Shown: one piece after another, positions 6,834-14,321 of the stretch
Layout: every line of letters starts with the position of its first letter
Position numbering within the stretch: position 1 is the stretch's first letter
Assembly: GCA_046728075.1 (NCBI GenBank)
Contig: JBKPDV010000089.1
Span: 1-18,944, forward strand
Length of the DNA stretch: 18,944 nucleotides
Reading direction: 5' to 3'
Source: JBKPDV01 sp046728075
GTDB taxonomy: Bacteria > Acidobacteriota > Thermoanaerobaculia > UBA5066 > Gp7-AA6
The notes under the pieces: generated by a model
Databases searched by the model: none
The model's input: the letters and a program-made list of their open reading frames with translations, nothing else
Told to the model about the DNA's origin: nothing
Translations under genes and position numbers: made by a program

Positions 6834-8756
6834 TCAGGTCCGGGAGGACGGGCGGAGTTGCGCCCTCATCTCCTCCCACGCATGGCGGGCATCCTCCACG
6901 GAGCCTTCATCCTCGATCGTCGTGATGTCTCCCGGCTCTTTGCCGAGTGTCACCGCTTTGAGGACCCGGCGCATGATCTTGCCGCTCCGAGTCTTCGGGA
7001 GCGTGTTGACGAAGTTCAGATCGCCGACGACGGCGACCGGCCCGAGCTCGCGCCGGATCGTTTCGAGAATCTCGGCTTTGAGCTCCGGCGAGGGCTTGGG
7101 GCCCTGCTTCAACACGACGAAAGCGGAGATGACCTCGCTTCGGAGCTCGTCGGGCCGTCCGGTCACACCCGCCTCGGCGACGGCCGGGTGCTTCAGGCAC
7201 GCGGTCTCGACTTCGATCGTGCCGATGCGATGGCCCGCGATATTGAGGATCTCGTCGGCGCGCCCGGCAAACCAGACGTAGCCGTCCTCATCGATATGCG
7301 CGGAGTCCCCCGTGTAGTAAACGCCGGGCAGGCGGTCCCACTGCCAGTAGTCGCGGCCGTAGCGCTCCGGCTCTCCCCAGAGCGTGGGCGTCAAGCCCGG
7401 GAACGGGCGCTTCAAGACCATGATCCCTTTTTCACCAGGCGCGCAGGGCTGTCCTTCCGGCGTCACGACCTCGGGATCGATTCCCGGCAGCGGAATTCCC
7501 GAGGAACCCGGCTTGATCGGCAGCATTCCGAGACCGTACGGGTTGCCGAAGATCGGGCCGCCCGTCTCGGTCTGCCACATGTGATCGATCACCGGGACCC
7601 GGTCCTTCAGGACCTTCTTCTGCAGCCACTCCCAGGCGGGTGCGTTCAGGACTTCCCCGGCCGAAAAGACCCGCTCGAGCGCGGAGAGATCGCTCCCGCG
7701 AGCGTGCTCCTCCCCATACCGCATCAGAAGCCTCACAGCGGTCGGAGAAGTGAAGATGCCGGTCACGCCGAACTCTTCGCAGATTTTCCAGAGCGTGTCG
7801 GGAGCGGGGTGATCGATCGCCCCCTCGTAGGCGAGAGTGGTGCAGCCCACGACGAGCGGCGCATAGACGATGTAGCTGTGCCCGACGACCCAGCCGATGT
7901 CGGACGTCGACCACCAGACGTCCCTGGGCTCGAGACCGAAGCACCATTTCGCCATGCAGACGATGTGGACCTGGTAGCCGCCGTGCGTGTGCACGGCGAG
8001 CTTGGGCCGCGCCGTCGTGCCGGACGTGGCCAGAATGAACGCCGGCTCGTTGGACTCCATGGGAATGTGTTTGGCGCTCTGTCCTTGCCCGCGCGCGAGA
8101 AACTCGTCCCAGCCGATGTCGCGTTCCGGCTTCATGGGACAGGCCGAAGCGCCGCGGCGCAGAACGACCACGTGTTCGACGGAGGTGGCGGTGCCCTGCA
8201 GGGCCGCATCCACGATTTCCTTCAACCGGACGTCCTTTCCCTTTCGGAAAGTGATGTCCGCCGTCAGGACCAGCCGCGACCCGGAGGCCGCGATCCGATC
8301 GCCCAGCGCTCCCGCCCCGAAGCCCGCGAACACGGCGACGTGAATGGCGCCGATCCGGACCGTGGCGAGCATCGCGATGATCGCTTCGGGCATCGTCGGC
8401 ATGTAGATCGTCAGACGGTCGCCTTTCCGGATCCCCAGCCCGCGCAGGGCCGCGGAGACCCGCTCGACCTCGTGCAGCAGCTGCGCATAGGTGAAGACGC
8501 GGCGCTCCCCGCGTTCGTTGACCGACACGAGCGCCGCGTGTCCGCCGCGGCCGGCCTCGACATGATGGTCCAGGGCGTTCCAGGCCAGATTCGTCTTTCC
8601 CCCCGAGAACCATCGGAAGGTCGGGGGCGTCCACTCGAAGGCTCGGTCCCAATTCTGAAACCAAGGAATCGCCTTCGCGGCCTTGTCCCAGAAAGTCTCC
8701 GGGTCCGTTTTCGCGTCCTCGAGCCAGCGCCGCGCGATCGGATGGATCAGATCCAT
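6834..8756 (-). CDS. acs: Acetyl-CoA synthetase-like AMP-forming acyl-CoA ligase
   Basis: The 640-residue protein is close to the usual Acs length of about 650. It activates a short carboxylate, probably acetate, to the acyl-adenylate and then the CoA thioester. The ATP loop is TSGTTARPK (residues 244-252), the central motif MWQTETGG is at 393-400, YTGD at 481-484, the hinge region GRADEILNIAGHR at 498-510, and the C-terminal catalytic lysine motif PKTRSGKIMRR at 587-597 (Lys593, the usual acetylation target). The Trp of WQTETG, which limits the acyl pocket to short chains, is kept. The loop lacks the Gly after PK (PKL instead of PKG). The ATG at 8756 was chosen because GGAGGT (complement of 8763-8768) sits 6 nt upstream. 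Propionate or another short acid remains possible. Confidence 0.9.
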   Translation of the reverse strand: MDLIHPIARRWLEDAKTDPETFWDKAAKAIPWFQNWDRAFEWTPPTFRWFSGGKTNLAWNALDHHVEAGRGGHAALVSVNERGERRVFTYAQLLHEVERVSAALRGLGIRKGDRLTIYMPTMPEAIIAMLATVRIGAIHVAVFAGFGAGALGDRIAASGSRLVLTADITFRKGKDVRLKEIVDAALQGTATSVEHVVVLRRGASACPMKPERDIGWDEFLARGQGQSAKHIPMESNEPAFILATSGTTARPKLAVHTHGGYQVHIVCMAKWCFGLEPRDVWWSTSDIGWVVGHSYIVYAPLVVGCTTLAYEGAIDHPAPDTLWKICEEFGVTGIFTSPTAVRLLMRYGEEHARGSDLSALERVFSAGEVLNAPAWEWLQKKVLKDRVPVIDHMWQTETGGPIFGNPYGLGMLPIKPGSSGIPLPGIDPEVVTPEGQPCAPGEKGIMVLKRPFPGLTPTLWGEPERYGRDYWQWDRLPGVYYTGDSAHIDEDGYVWFAGRADEILNIAGHRIGTIEVETACLKHPAVAEAGVTGRPDELRSEVISAFVVLKQGPKPSPELKAEILETIRRELGPVAVVGDLNFVNTLPKTRSGKIMRRVLKAVTLGKEPGDITTIEDEGSVEDARHAWEEMRAQLRPSSRT

Positions 8757-8793
8757 GGCTTCACCTCCGCGGACAGGGATCGTCGGAACCTCA

Positions 8794-8799
8794 ACTATA
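8794..8799 (-). promoter_or_regulatory. Possible -10 box for the acs-like gene
   Basis: The minus strand reads TATAGT here, about 38 bases before the ATG at 8756, in an AT pocket of a GC-rich divergent intergenic region. No convincing -35 element is seen at the expected distance. Confidence 0.25.
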
Positions 8800-8855
8800 G
8801 AACTCCCGCGGATCATCCGAGGGCCCAGACCTGCCGCAATGATGCAGCCGCATCA

Positions 8856-8874
8856 GGGCCCCTTCCCGGGGCCC
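8856..8874. other. Perfect 7-bp GC hairpin between divergent genes
   Basis: GGGCCCC (8856-8862) and GGGGCCC (8868-8874) surround a TTCCC loop. It lies in the 205-base region between the divergent acs-like and MBL genes. It could be a structural or protein-binding site. There is no T-run for termination. Confidence 0.5.
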
Positions 8875-8894
8875 GGCGCAACAACCTCAAAGGC

Positions 8895-8916
8895 GGGGGC
8901 GGGGTGGGGCGCCGGG
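8895..8916 (+). other. Potential G-quadruplex motif upstream of the MBL gene
   Basis: Four G-runs (GGGGG, GGGG, GGGG, GGG) are separated by loops of 1, 1 and 4 bases on the plus strand, 46-67 bases before the ATG at 8962. This meets the common sequence pattern for a quadruplex. In a GC-rich genome such patterns also arise by chance. Confidence 0.35.
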
Positions 8917-8949
8917 TTCCTCGCCGGGGAACCGGGTTCCGGGCGGCAC

Positions 8950-8955
8950 TAGAAT
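8950..8955 (+). promoter_or_regulatory. TAGAAT box immediately before the 8962 start
   Basis: TAGAAT (TANNNT type) ends 6 bases before the ATG at 8962, and there is no ribosome site in between. If it acts as a -10 box, transcription would start at or next to the ATG and give a leaderless mRNA. No clear -35 is visible. Confidence 0.25.
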
Positions 8956-8961
8956 CGATCG

Positions 8962-9822
8962 ATGCGCCTGGGCAAGCTGGAGCTCCAGATCGTGCCCGAC
9001 GCGAGCTTCCGGTTGGACGGCGGCGCCATGTTCGGCGTGGTTCCGAAGGTTCTCTGGGAAAAGAAAGCCAGGCCCGATGAGAGCAACCGGATTGCCGTCG
9101 CCACGAACTGTCTGCTCGTCAAGGGACCGGACTTCGTCACGGTCGTGGATGCCGGCCTCGGCGACAAGTGGGACGAGAGGTCCCGAGAGATGTATCAGGT
9201 GAATCCTTCGGCGAGTCTCCCCCGTTCGCTCGCTCGTCATGGAGTCGCGCCGGAAGACGTCGACGCGTTGATCCTCTCCCATCTGCACTGGGACCATTGC
9301 GGCGCCGCCACGGCCACGCGGGACGGCCGCACCGTCGCCGCGTTCTCCAACGCGGCAGTCTACGTGCAGGAGGCAGAGCTCGAGCACGCGCGGGCGCCAC
9401 ACGAGCCGGACCGTGCCTCTTACCGCTCCGAGAACTGGGAGCCGCTCGCCCTCGGCGGACGTCTCGCAGCGGTCGCGGGCGAAAAAGAGGTGCGGCCGGG
9501 TGTGACGGTCGTCCCCGTGCGGGGGCACAACGAAGGGATGCAGGCCGTTCGGATCCACTCCGAGGGCGAGACCGCTTTCTTCTTTTCCGACGCGGTCCCG
9601 ACCTCGGCCCACGTGCCCGTGGCCTGGATGATGGCCTTCGACCTGTATCCGGTCGACCTCATCGAGAACAAGAAGCGTCTGACCGACCAGGCCGCTCGCG
9701 AGGGCTGGCTCTGCGTCTTCGTGCACGATCCGGATGTGCCGTGGGGAAAGATCGTCGACGAAGTCAGCGGGAAGAGAAGAGTGCACCCGGTGAGAGCCGA
9801 CGCCGTGCGGATCCCCGACTGA
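8962..9822 (+). CDS. MBL-fold metallohydrolase, lactonase/glyoxalase II-like group
   Basis: The 286-residue protein carries HLHWDH (residues 107-112), His189 in VRGHNEG, Asp210 in FFSDAV and His255 in FVHDP, which is a full set of dinuclear metal ligands. The layout (N-terminal strand pairs, VVDAGLGDKW, then HLHWDH) resembles the group containing AHL lactonases and related MBL hydrolases. The usual GHTPG near the second histidine reads GHNEG. There is no signal peptide and no Shine-Dalgarno sequence. The gene is alone on its strand, diverging from acs and converging on the ABC permease with only 14 bases between stop codons. It is unrelated in detail to the MBL protein at 6018. The substrate is unknown. 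Confidence 0.85.
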   Translation: MRLGKLELQIVPDASFRLDGGAMFGVVPKVLWEKKARPDESNRIAVATNCLLVKGPDFVTVVDAGLGDKWDERSREMYQVNPSASLPRSLARHGVAPEDVDALILSHLHWDHCGAATATRDGRTVAAFSNAAVYVQEAELEHARAPHEPDRASYRSENWEPLALGGRLAAVAGEKEVRPGVTVVPVRGHNEGMQAVRIHSEGETAFFFSDAVPTSAHVPVAWMMAFDLYPVDLIENKKRLTDQAAREGWLCVFVHDPDVPWGKIVDEVSGKRRVHPVRADAVRIPD

Positions 9823-9833
9823 GGACTGAGGAC
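9817..9833. repeat. Short heptamer array GACTGAG at convergent stops
   Basis: Two units of GACTGAG (9817-9823, 9824-9830) plus GAC overlap the TGA stop of the MBL gene and fill most of the 14-base gap to the convergent permease stop. The unit resembles AGCTGAG at 17375 and GACTATC at 11066. Confidence 0.6.
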
Positions 9834-9836
9834 CGC

Positions 9837-11006
9837 CTACACCTCTCTCAACGCCGTCACGATCTTCAACCTCGCCGCCCGCCAGGCGGGAAAGAAGCCG
9901 CCGAAGAGTCCCATCCCGAGCGAGAAGACCATTCCTGCCGCGACGAGCGGCGGAGTCAGGCGGAAGTTGAACAGAACCTCGGAGAAGGTCCGAAAGTTCA
10001 TGGTCCCTGTCGGACGCGTCAGGACCAGGTTGAACGCCACGAAGGCCACGAGGGTGCCCAGAACTCCCCCGATCAGGCAGAGTAGCGCGCCCTCGAGGAG
10101 AAAGGAGGAGAGGACGGCTCCCTTCGTGAAGCCGATCGCCCGCAAAGTTCCGATCTCGCGCGTGCGGGCGGACACCTGTGCATACATCGTGTTCATCGCG
10201 CCAAAGGCCGCCCCGACCGCGGTGAAGAGCCCGACCAGAATCGCGAGCACTTTCAAAGGAGCTCCCGTCACCATCTGCTCTTCGTAGTATTTCTTTTCCG
10301 TCTTGCCTTCCAGTTTCAGCCGCTGGTCTCCCGCGATCGTCTGAATGAAGCGCTGGGCGGACGCGGAATCGGGCGTGCGGACGAAAACCGAGGAGACGAT
10401 CGGCCGTTTCGACTGAGCCTGGAGGTCCTTGACGTCCGTCCAGATCTCCGACTCGTACGCCGAACCGGACGCGTCGAAGTAACCCACGATCACCCACCGG
10501 TAGGCCCCGGTCTTGATCGTGTCGCCGATCTTCATGCTCGCGAAGCGATGGCCGAGGTTCTTGGAAACGACCACCTCGTTCGTGCCGGCATGGAACATGC
10601 GGCCTTCCGTCATCCGGACCGGCCGCATCTCCAGACCCACCGGCGCCAGACCCCGAACCAGGACGTTCGTGGTTTTCCCGTCGGCGCGCAAGAGATTGAT
10701 CAGGATCAGCAGCTCCGGCGAGGCCATCGGCTCTCCCCGGGAATTGCGCTCGACTCCCGGCAGCGCCTGAATCATTTCGGATTGCTCCCGCGTCACGACG
10801 CTCTGCATCTCCGCCTGGGCTCCCACCCGCATGGCAAGCACGTTGCGCGTGGATGCCGTGACGGAAAGCGTCCGCTCGACCCCTTGCCACAGCGCGAGGA
10901 CGAACAGAAAGACCGTGACCACGAGACCGACCACGAGCACGGTCATGCCGGTGGAAACTTTGCGCACCGCCAGATTGCGGAGGTTGTATTTGAGAGGAAT
11001 CGCCAT
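9837..11006 (-). CDS. FtsX-like ABC transporter permease (second membrane subunit)
   Basis: This 389-residue protein has the MacB/LolC architecture: one N-terminal membrane helix (about 20-43), a large periplasmic domain (about 45-255), and three C-terminal helices (about 258-285, 300-330, 345-378). The FtsX-family coupling segment VSARTREIGTLRAIGFTKG follows the second helix and contacts the ATPase. It is the last gene of the minus-strand operon that begins with the adaptor at 14190. It is separated from the other permease by a 94-base gap filled by a heptamer inverted repeat. This is unlike the 1- and 4-base junctions of the upstream genes, so its expression may be set apart. Confidence 0.9.
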   Translation of the reverse strand: MAIPLKYNLRNLAVRKVSTGMTVLVVGLVVTVFLFVLALWQGVERTLSVTASTRNVLAMRVGAQAEMQSVVTREQSEMIQALPGVERNSRGEPMASPELLILINLLRADGKTTNVLVRGLAPVGLEMRPVRMTEGRMFHAGTNEVVVSKNLGHRFASMKIGDTIKTGAYRWVIVGYFDASGSAYESEIWTDVKDLQAQSKRPIVSSVFVRTPDSASAQRFIQTIAGDQRLKLEGKTEKKYYEEQMVTGAPLKVLAILVGLFTAVGAAFGAMNTMYAQVSARTREIGTLRAIGFTKGAVLSSFLLEGALLCLIGGVLGTLVAFVAFNLVLTRPTGTMNFRTFSEVLFNFRLTPPLVAAGMVFSLGMGLFGGFFPAWRAARLKIVTALREV

Positions 11007-11023
11007 GCCGCCCTCAAGAAAGA

Positions 11024-11100
11024 AGTCGGTAGTCGGTAGTCGGTAGTCGGTAGTTTAGAAAGCCTGACTATCGACTATTGACTACTGGCTACCGACTGTT
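11024..11100. repeat. Heptamer inverted repeat (AGTCGGT / GACTAYY) inside the efflux operon
   Basis: The left arm is four exact AGTCGGT units (11024-11051) plus AGT. The right arm is five degenerate units, GACTATC, GACTATT, GACTACT, GGCTACC and GACTGTT (11066-11100). The arms 11024-11054 and 11067-11097 match at 26 of 31 positions when one is reverse-complemented, around a 12-base spacer. All five mismatches become G-U pairs if the plus strand is the RNA. It fills most of the gap between the two permease genes and abuts the stop codon at 11101. Confidence 0.9.
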
Positions 11101-12264
11101 TCAAACCACCTGCCTCAAGCCATCCACGATCCGCACCTGCGACGAACGGATCGCGGGCACGAATCCGGCCAGCACGCCGACGCCGACAGACACGCCGAAA
11201 GCCGCGGCCAGGGTCGGGATCGTCACCTTGAAGTTCAAGAGAAACGGGGCCATGGGCGATGTCTCCATTCCCTTGACCATTCCCGGAATGAAGAAGTATT
11301 TGGCGAGGAGCACGCCGAGCACCCCGCCGAGCAGGGCCATCAGGACCGATTCCGAGAGGATGAAGGAGAGGATGTGGCTGCGCCGGTATCCGAGCGTGCG
11401 CATCACGGCGATCTCCGTGACGCGCTCGCGGGCCGACATGGCCACGGTGTTGGCGACGATCAACGTGACGGCAAAGAGAATGACGAGCGAGATGATCCGG
11501 ATTAGCCCCTTGACGTTGCCCATCATTTCCATGAACTGAAGCTGGAACTGCTTCTCGGTCATCGTCTTGGTGGGCGCGTCGCTGTTCTCGAACGTCTTGT
11601 CGATCGCCGTCACGACGCGCGGGATGTCTTCGCGATTCCCGACCTTCAGGTAGTAAATGCCGGTGAACTTGTTCGCGCCAGCCCACTTGGACTGGTTCAG
11701 AACCTCGTTGGAAAAAAAGATGTTCGACTCGTCGCCGGCGCGGTAGCTGCCCGCATAGACCAGATCGAGCGTGATCGGGATATAGGTCCCCTTCAGGATG
11801 ATGTGCTGGCCCGGCTTCCAGTGAAACTTCTCGGCGAGTTTCTGGCCGGCCACGAAGGAGTTGCGATTCTCGCGAAAGGTCTTCTCGACCTGGGGATCGA
11901 TCGTCGCGTCGTCGAACACCTTGAAAAAGATCTCGGGATCGCAGGAAAGCTGACCGAAGAAGTTCTCGGGCCGGTCGTCTTTGTAGACGCCTCCGAACCA
12001 TACCTCCGGGGTCAGGGCCGCGATACCCGGAATCTGCTCGATGCGCTGCCTCTGGGAGAGCGTCAGGAAGTTTCCCAGCCCCGTCGCGTGCTGGACGACG
12101 AGCCGGTTGGATCCTTTTCCGCCCGACGGATCCGCCTCCATCGCCTGGAGGAGCGAGACGAGCACCACGATCAGGACCAGCACGAGGACGATCGAGCCCG
12201 TCGTCAGGATCGTCCGCAACTTCTTGCGGAAGACGTTGCGCCAGACCAGATGGAAGAACTTCAC
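11101..12264 (-). CDS. FtsX-like ABC transporter permease (first membrane subunit)
   Basis: This 387-residue protein has one N-terminal helix (about 17-40), a periplasmic domain of about 220 residues and three C-terminal helices. It carries the FtsX-family segment SARERVTEIAVMRTLGYRRS. Its start is GTG at 12264, one base after the TGA of the ATPase gene, so the two are translationally coupled. It differs clearly from the permease at 9837 in the periplasmic domain, which suggests a heterodimeric membrane part, as in LolCE, rather than a MacB homodimer. The transported substrate (peptide, lipid or drug) cannot be inferred. Confidence 0.9.
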   Translation of the reverse strand: MKFFHLVWRNVFRKKLRTILTTGSIVLVLVLIVVLVSLLQAMEADPSGGKGSNRLVVQHATGLGNFLTLSQRQRIEQIPGIAALTPEVWFGGVYKDDRPENFFGQLSCDPEIFFKVFDDATIDPQVEKTFRENRNSFVAGQKLAEKFHWKPGQHIILKGTYIPITLDLVYAGSYRAGDESNIFFSNEVLNQSKWAGANKFTGIYYLKVGNREDIPRVVTAIDKTFENSDAPTKTMTEKQFQLQFMEMMGNVKGLIRIISLVILFAVTLIVANTVAMSARERVTEIAVMRTLGYRRSHILSFILSESVLMALLGGVLGVLLAKYFFIPGMVKGMETSPMAPFLLNFKVTIPTLAAAFGVSVGVGVLAGFVPAIRSSQVRIVDGLRQVV

Positions 12265-12265
12265 G

Positions 12266-12985
12266 TCACACCCTCTTCAAGGTTCCCGTTCCGGTCAGCT
12301 CCTCGGAGTGGAGGACTCCCTTGTCGAGATGGACCATCCGGTGCGCGCGGCCGGCCGCCTTCGGATCGTGGGTCACCATCACGATCGTCTTGTGGAACTC
12401 GCGGTTCAGACGGTTCAGAAGCTCCAGAATCTCATCGGCAGACTTCGCGTCCAGATCCCCCGTCGGTTCGTCCGCGACGAGGATGGCGGGATCCGACACG
12501 ATGGCGCGCGCGATCGCGACGCGCTGCTCCTGCCCGCCTGAGAGCTGCCGCGGATAGTGATCCATGCGGTCCGTCAGGCTCACGATCGACAACGCCGTCT
12601 CCACGTGCTGGCGCCGTTCTTTCTTCGAGAGCTTCGTCAGGAGGAGCGGCAGCTCCACGTTCTCGAACGCCGTCAGGACGGGAAGCAGGTTGTAGAGCTG
12701 AAAGATGAAGCCGACCGTGCGCGAACGCCAGCGCGCGAGCTCCGTCTGCGAGATCTGCGAGATGTCGCGCCCGCCGATGACGATGCGGCCGCGCGTGGGC
12801 TGGTCGATGCCGGCAATCAGGTTCAGCAGCGTTGTTTTTCCCGAGCCCGAGGGCCCCATGAGTGCGACGAATTCGGCCGCCGGCACCTTCAGGTTGACGT
12901 CGTTCAAGACCGGAATCTCGAGCGCGTCGCGCCGGTAGACTTTGACGACGTGGTCGATCTGGATCAGCGATTCGCCGTTTGTCAC
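12266..12985 (-). CDS. ABC transporter ATP-binding protein, MacB/LolD type
   Basis: The 239-residue ATPase has a complete motif set: Walker A GPSGSGKT (44-51), Q-loop Gln96 (FIFQLYNLLP), signature LSGGQ (148-152), Walker B ILVADEP with Glu173, and switch His206 (VTHD). The RTVGFIFQLYNLLP stretch and GDLDAKS after Walker B are typical of the LolD/MacB/FtsE branch that drives FtsX-like permeases by mechanotransmission. The start is GTG at 12985, overlapping the adaptor stop by 4 bases. It energises the two permeases encoded downstream. Confidence 0.95.
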   Translation of the reverse strand: MTNGESLIQIDHVVKVYRRDALEIPVLNDVNLKVPAAEFVALMGPSGSGKTTLLNLIAGIDQPTRGRIVIGGRDISQISQTELARWRSRTVGFIFQLYNLLPVLTAFENVELPLLLTKLSKKERRQHVETALSIVSLTDRMDHYPRQLSGGQEQRVAIARAIVSDPAILVADEPTGDLDAKSADEILELLNRLNREFHKTIVMVTHDPKAAGRAHRMVHLDKGVLHSEELTGTGTLKRV

Positions 12986-14190
12986 CCGTTCTCACCTTCG
13001 ATTTTCACCCGCTCGCCGTCCTGGATCGACGTGCCGGGCGGAGCCACGATCAACTTCTCTCCCCCCTGGAGGCCTTTCGTGATCTCGATTTGTCCTTGCA
13101 CGTCTCCCCCCGCCTCCACGGGAATCCACTTTGCCCGTCCCTCGACCAACTGAAAGACTCCCGACTGGCCATTGCGGGCAACCACGGCCGTCTTGGGCAC
13201 GAGCACGCGCGGGCGCGAGGCCTTCCCCGCGGTCGCCTGAGTCGTGAACGCGACGCGGGCCGACAAGTCCGGCAGGATTCTCTCATCGGCATCGGCAAAG
13301 GCGACCTTGACGCGAACGGTTCCCTTCTGACGGTCGGCCGAAGGCACGATCTGCTTGAGCGACCCATGATACGTGTGGTCCGGCACGGCGTCGAGCGTGA
13401 TCTCGGCCGGCTGATTCGGAGAGAGCTTGGCCAGGTTCGACTCGTTGACGTCGGCGCCGACGTAGAGAGTCGAGAACTCGACGAGCGTGGCGATCGCGCC
13501 CCCCGAGCCGCCGCCCGAGGGGGAAGCTCCGAAGGGGGAAACGGCCTCTCCGACGAACGCGCGCTTGGCCGTGACGACGCCCGTGAAGGGCGCGCGGATT
13601 TCGGTGTAGTCCATCTGCGCGCGCACGAACCCAACCTTCGCCCGCATGGACGCTTCGGTCGCGGTCGCCGAGTCCAGTGAAGACTTGGGCGCAAGGCCCT
13701 GCTGGTAGAGCGACTTCTGCCGATCCAGCTCCGCTTTCGCGTTTGTCCAGGCGGCCTTGGCATCGGCCAGTTGCGCATCGATATCCGTGTGATCGAGACG
13801 GGCGATCACGTCGCCCTTCTTGACGCGGGAACCCTCCGTGACATTCATCTCCGTGATGCGCGACGTAATCTTGGGAGAGAGGTCCGCCTTGCGCTCCGCC
13901 TCTACGTAGCCGGTCGCCGTCAGAATCGTCGTGGCCTGCCCCTCCGACACGATGGAAGCCGTCACAGTCTCGACCTTGCGCGACGCCAGGCGTGGCGCCA
14001 GGGATCGACCCTGGCCGAGCAGAAAGAAGGCCGCGACACCAGCCGCGACAACGACGACCGCCGCGAGCAGAAGCCAGAGCCGGCCCCCGCGAGGCTTTTC
14101 CGGCTCGCGGTGGATCCTCAGGGCGGAAAGATCGGGTGTCTGTTTTTCAGAGCTCATTGCGATCGTCGGCTGAGATGTCGAGCCTGCCAT
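12982..14190 (-). CDS. HlyD/MacA-type periplasmic adaptor (membrane fusion protein)
   Basis: This is a 402-residue adaptor. An N-terminal cytoplasmic stretch is followed by one membrane helix (about 37-57). Next come a lipoyl half-motif (94-133), a short coiled-coil hairpin (about 134-195), the second lipoyl half (IRAPFTGVVTAKRAFVGEAV, 198-217), a beta-barrel and a membrane-proximal domain. It should link the inner-membrane ABC complex to an outer-membrane channel. No such channel gene is in the window. The ATG at 14190 was chosen over 14250 and 14157 because AAAGG lies 8 nt upstream. A Gly/Ser-rich insertion (ASPSGGGSGG) follows the second lipoyl half. It is first in the four-gene operon. 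Confidence 0.9.
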   Translation of the reverse strand: MAGSTSQPTIAMSSEKQTPDLSALRIHREPEKPRGGRLWLLLAAVVVVAAGVAAFFLLGQGRSLAPRLASRKVETVTASIVSEGQATTILTATGYVEAERKADLSPKITSRITEMNVTEGSRVKKGDVIARLDHTDIDAQLADAKAAWTNAKAELDRQKSLYQQGLAPKSSLDSATATEASMRAKVGFVRAQMDYTEIRAPFTGVVTAKRAFVGEAVSPFGASPSGGGSGGAIATLVEFSTLYVGADVNESNLAKLSPNQPAEITLDAVPDHTYHGSLKQIVPSADRQKGTVRVKVAFADADERILPDLSARVAFTTQATAGKASRPRVLVPKTAVVARNGQSGVFQLVEGRAKWIPVEAGGDVQGQIEITKGLQGGEKLIVAPPGTSIQDGERVKIEGENG

Positions 14191-14208
14191 TCTAGCTGCC
14201 TTTTCGTG

Positions 14209-14223
14209 CCTGCCCTCGGCAGG
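14209..14223. other. Small hairpin in the divergent intergenic region
   Basis: CCTGCC (14209-14214) and GGCAGG (14218-14223) are perfect arms around CTC. The 131-base gap separates the adaptor gene (minus) from the secreted-protein gene (plus), so an operator site is possible. Promoter boxes are not clear on either strand. Confidence 0.3.
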
Positions 14224-14321
14224 GTTCTCTTCGTAACCCGTTGTCCGCATTCGCCAAGCGCCGAGTCAGAGCCTTTTCCGCGGTCGGCCCTGGAAGGAAT
14301 CTCAACCTCCGAATCGGCGTT

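Noticed and set aside
6822..9080. Plus-strand open frame of 752 codons across the acs-like gene
   Set aside because: It lies antisense to a clear 640-residue Acs-family protein. It is Arg/Asp/Gly-rich with no motifs, as expected from the codon bias of the opposite strand in GC-rich DNA.
8887..10890. Minus-strand open frame of 667 codons over the MBL gene and permease
   Set aside because: It crosses two genes that have intact family motifs in other frames. Its composition is that of a shadow frame, with no domain.
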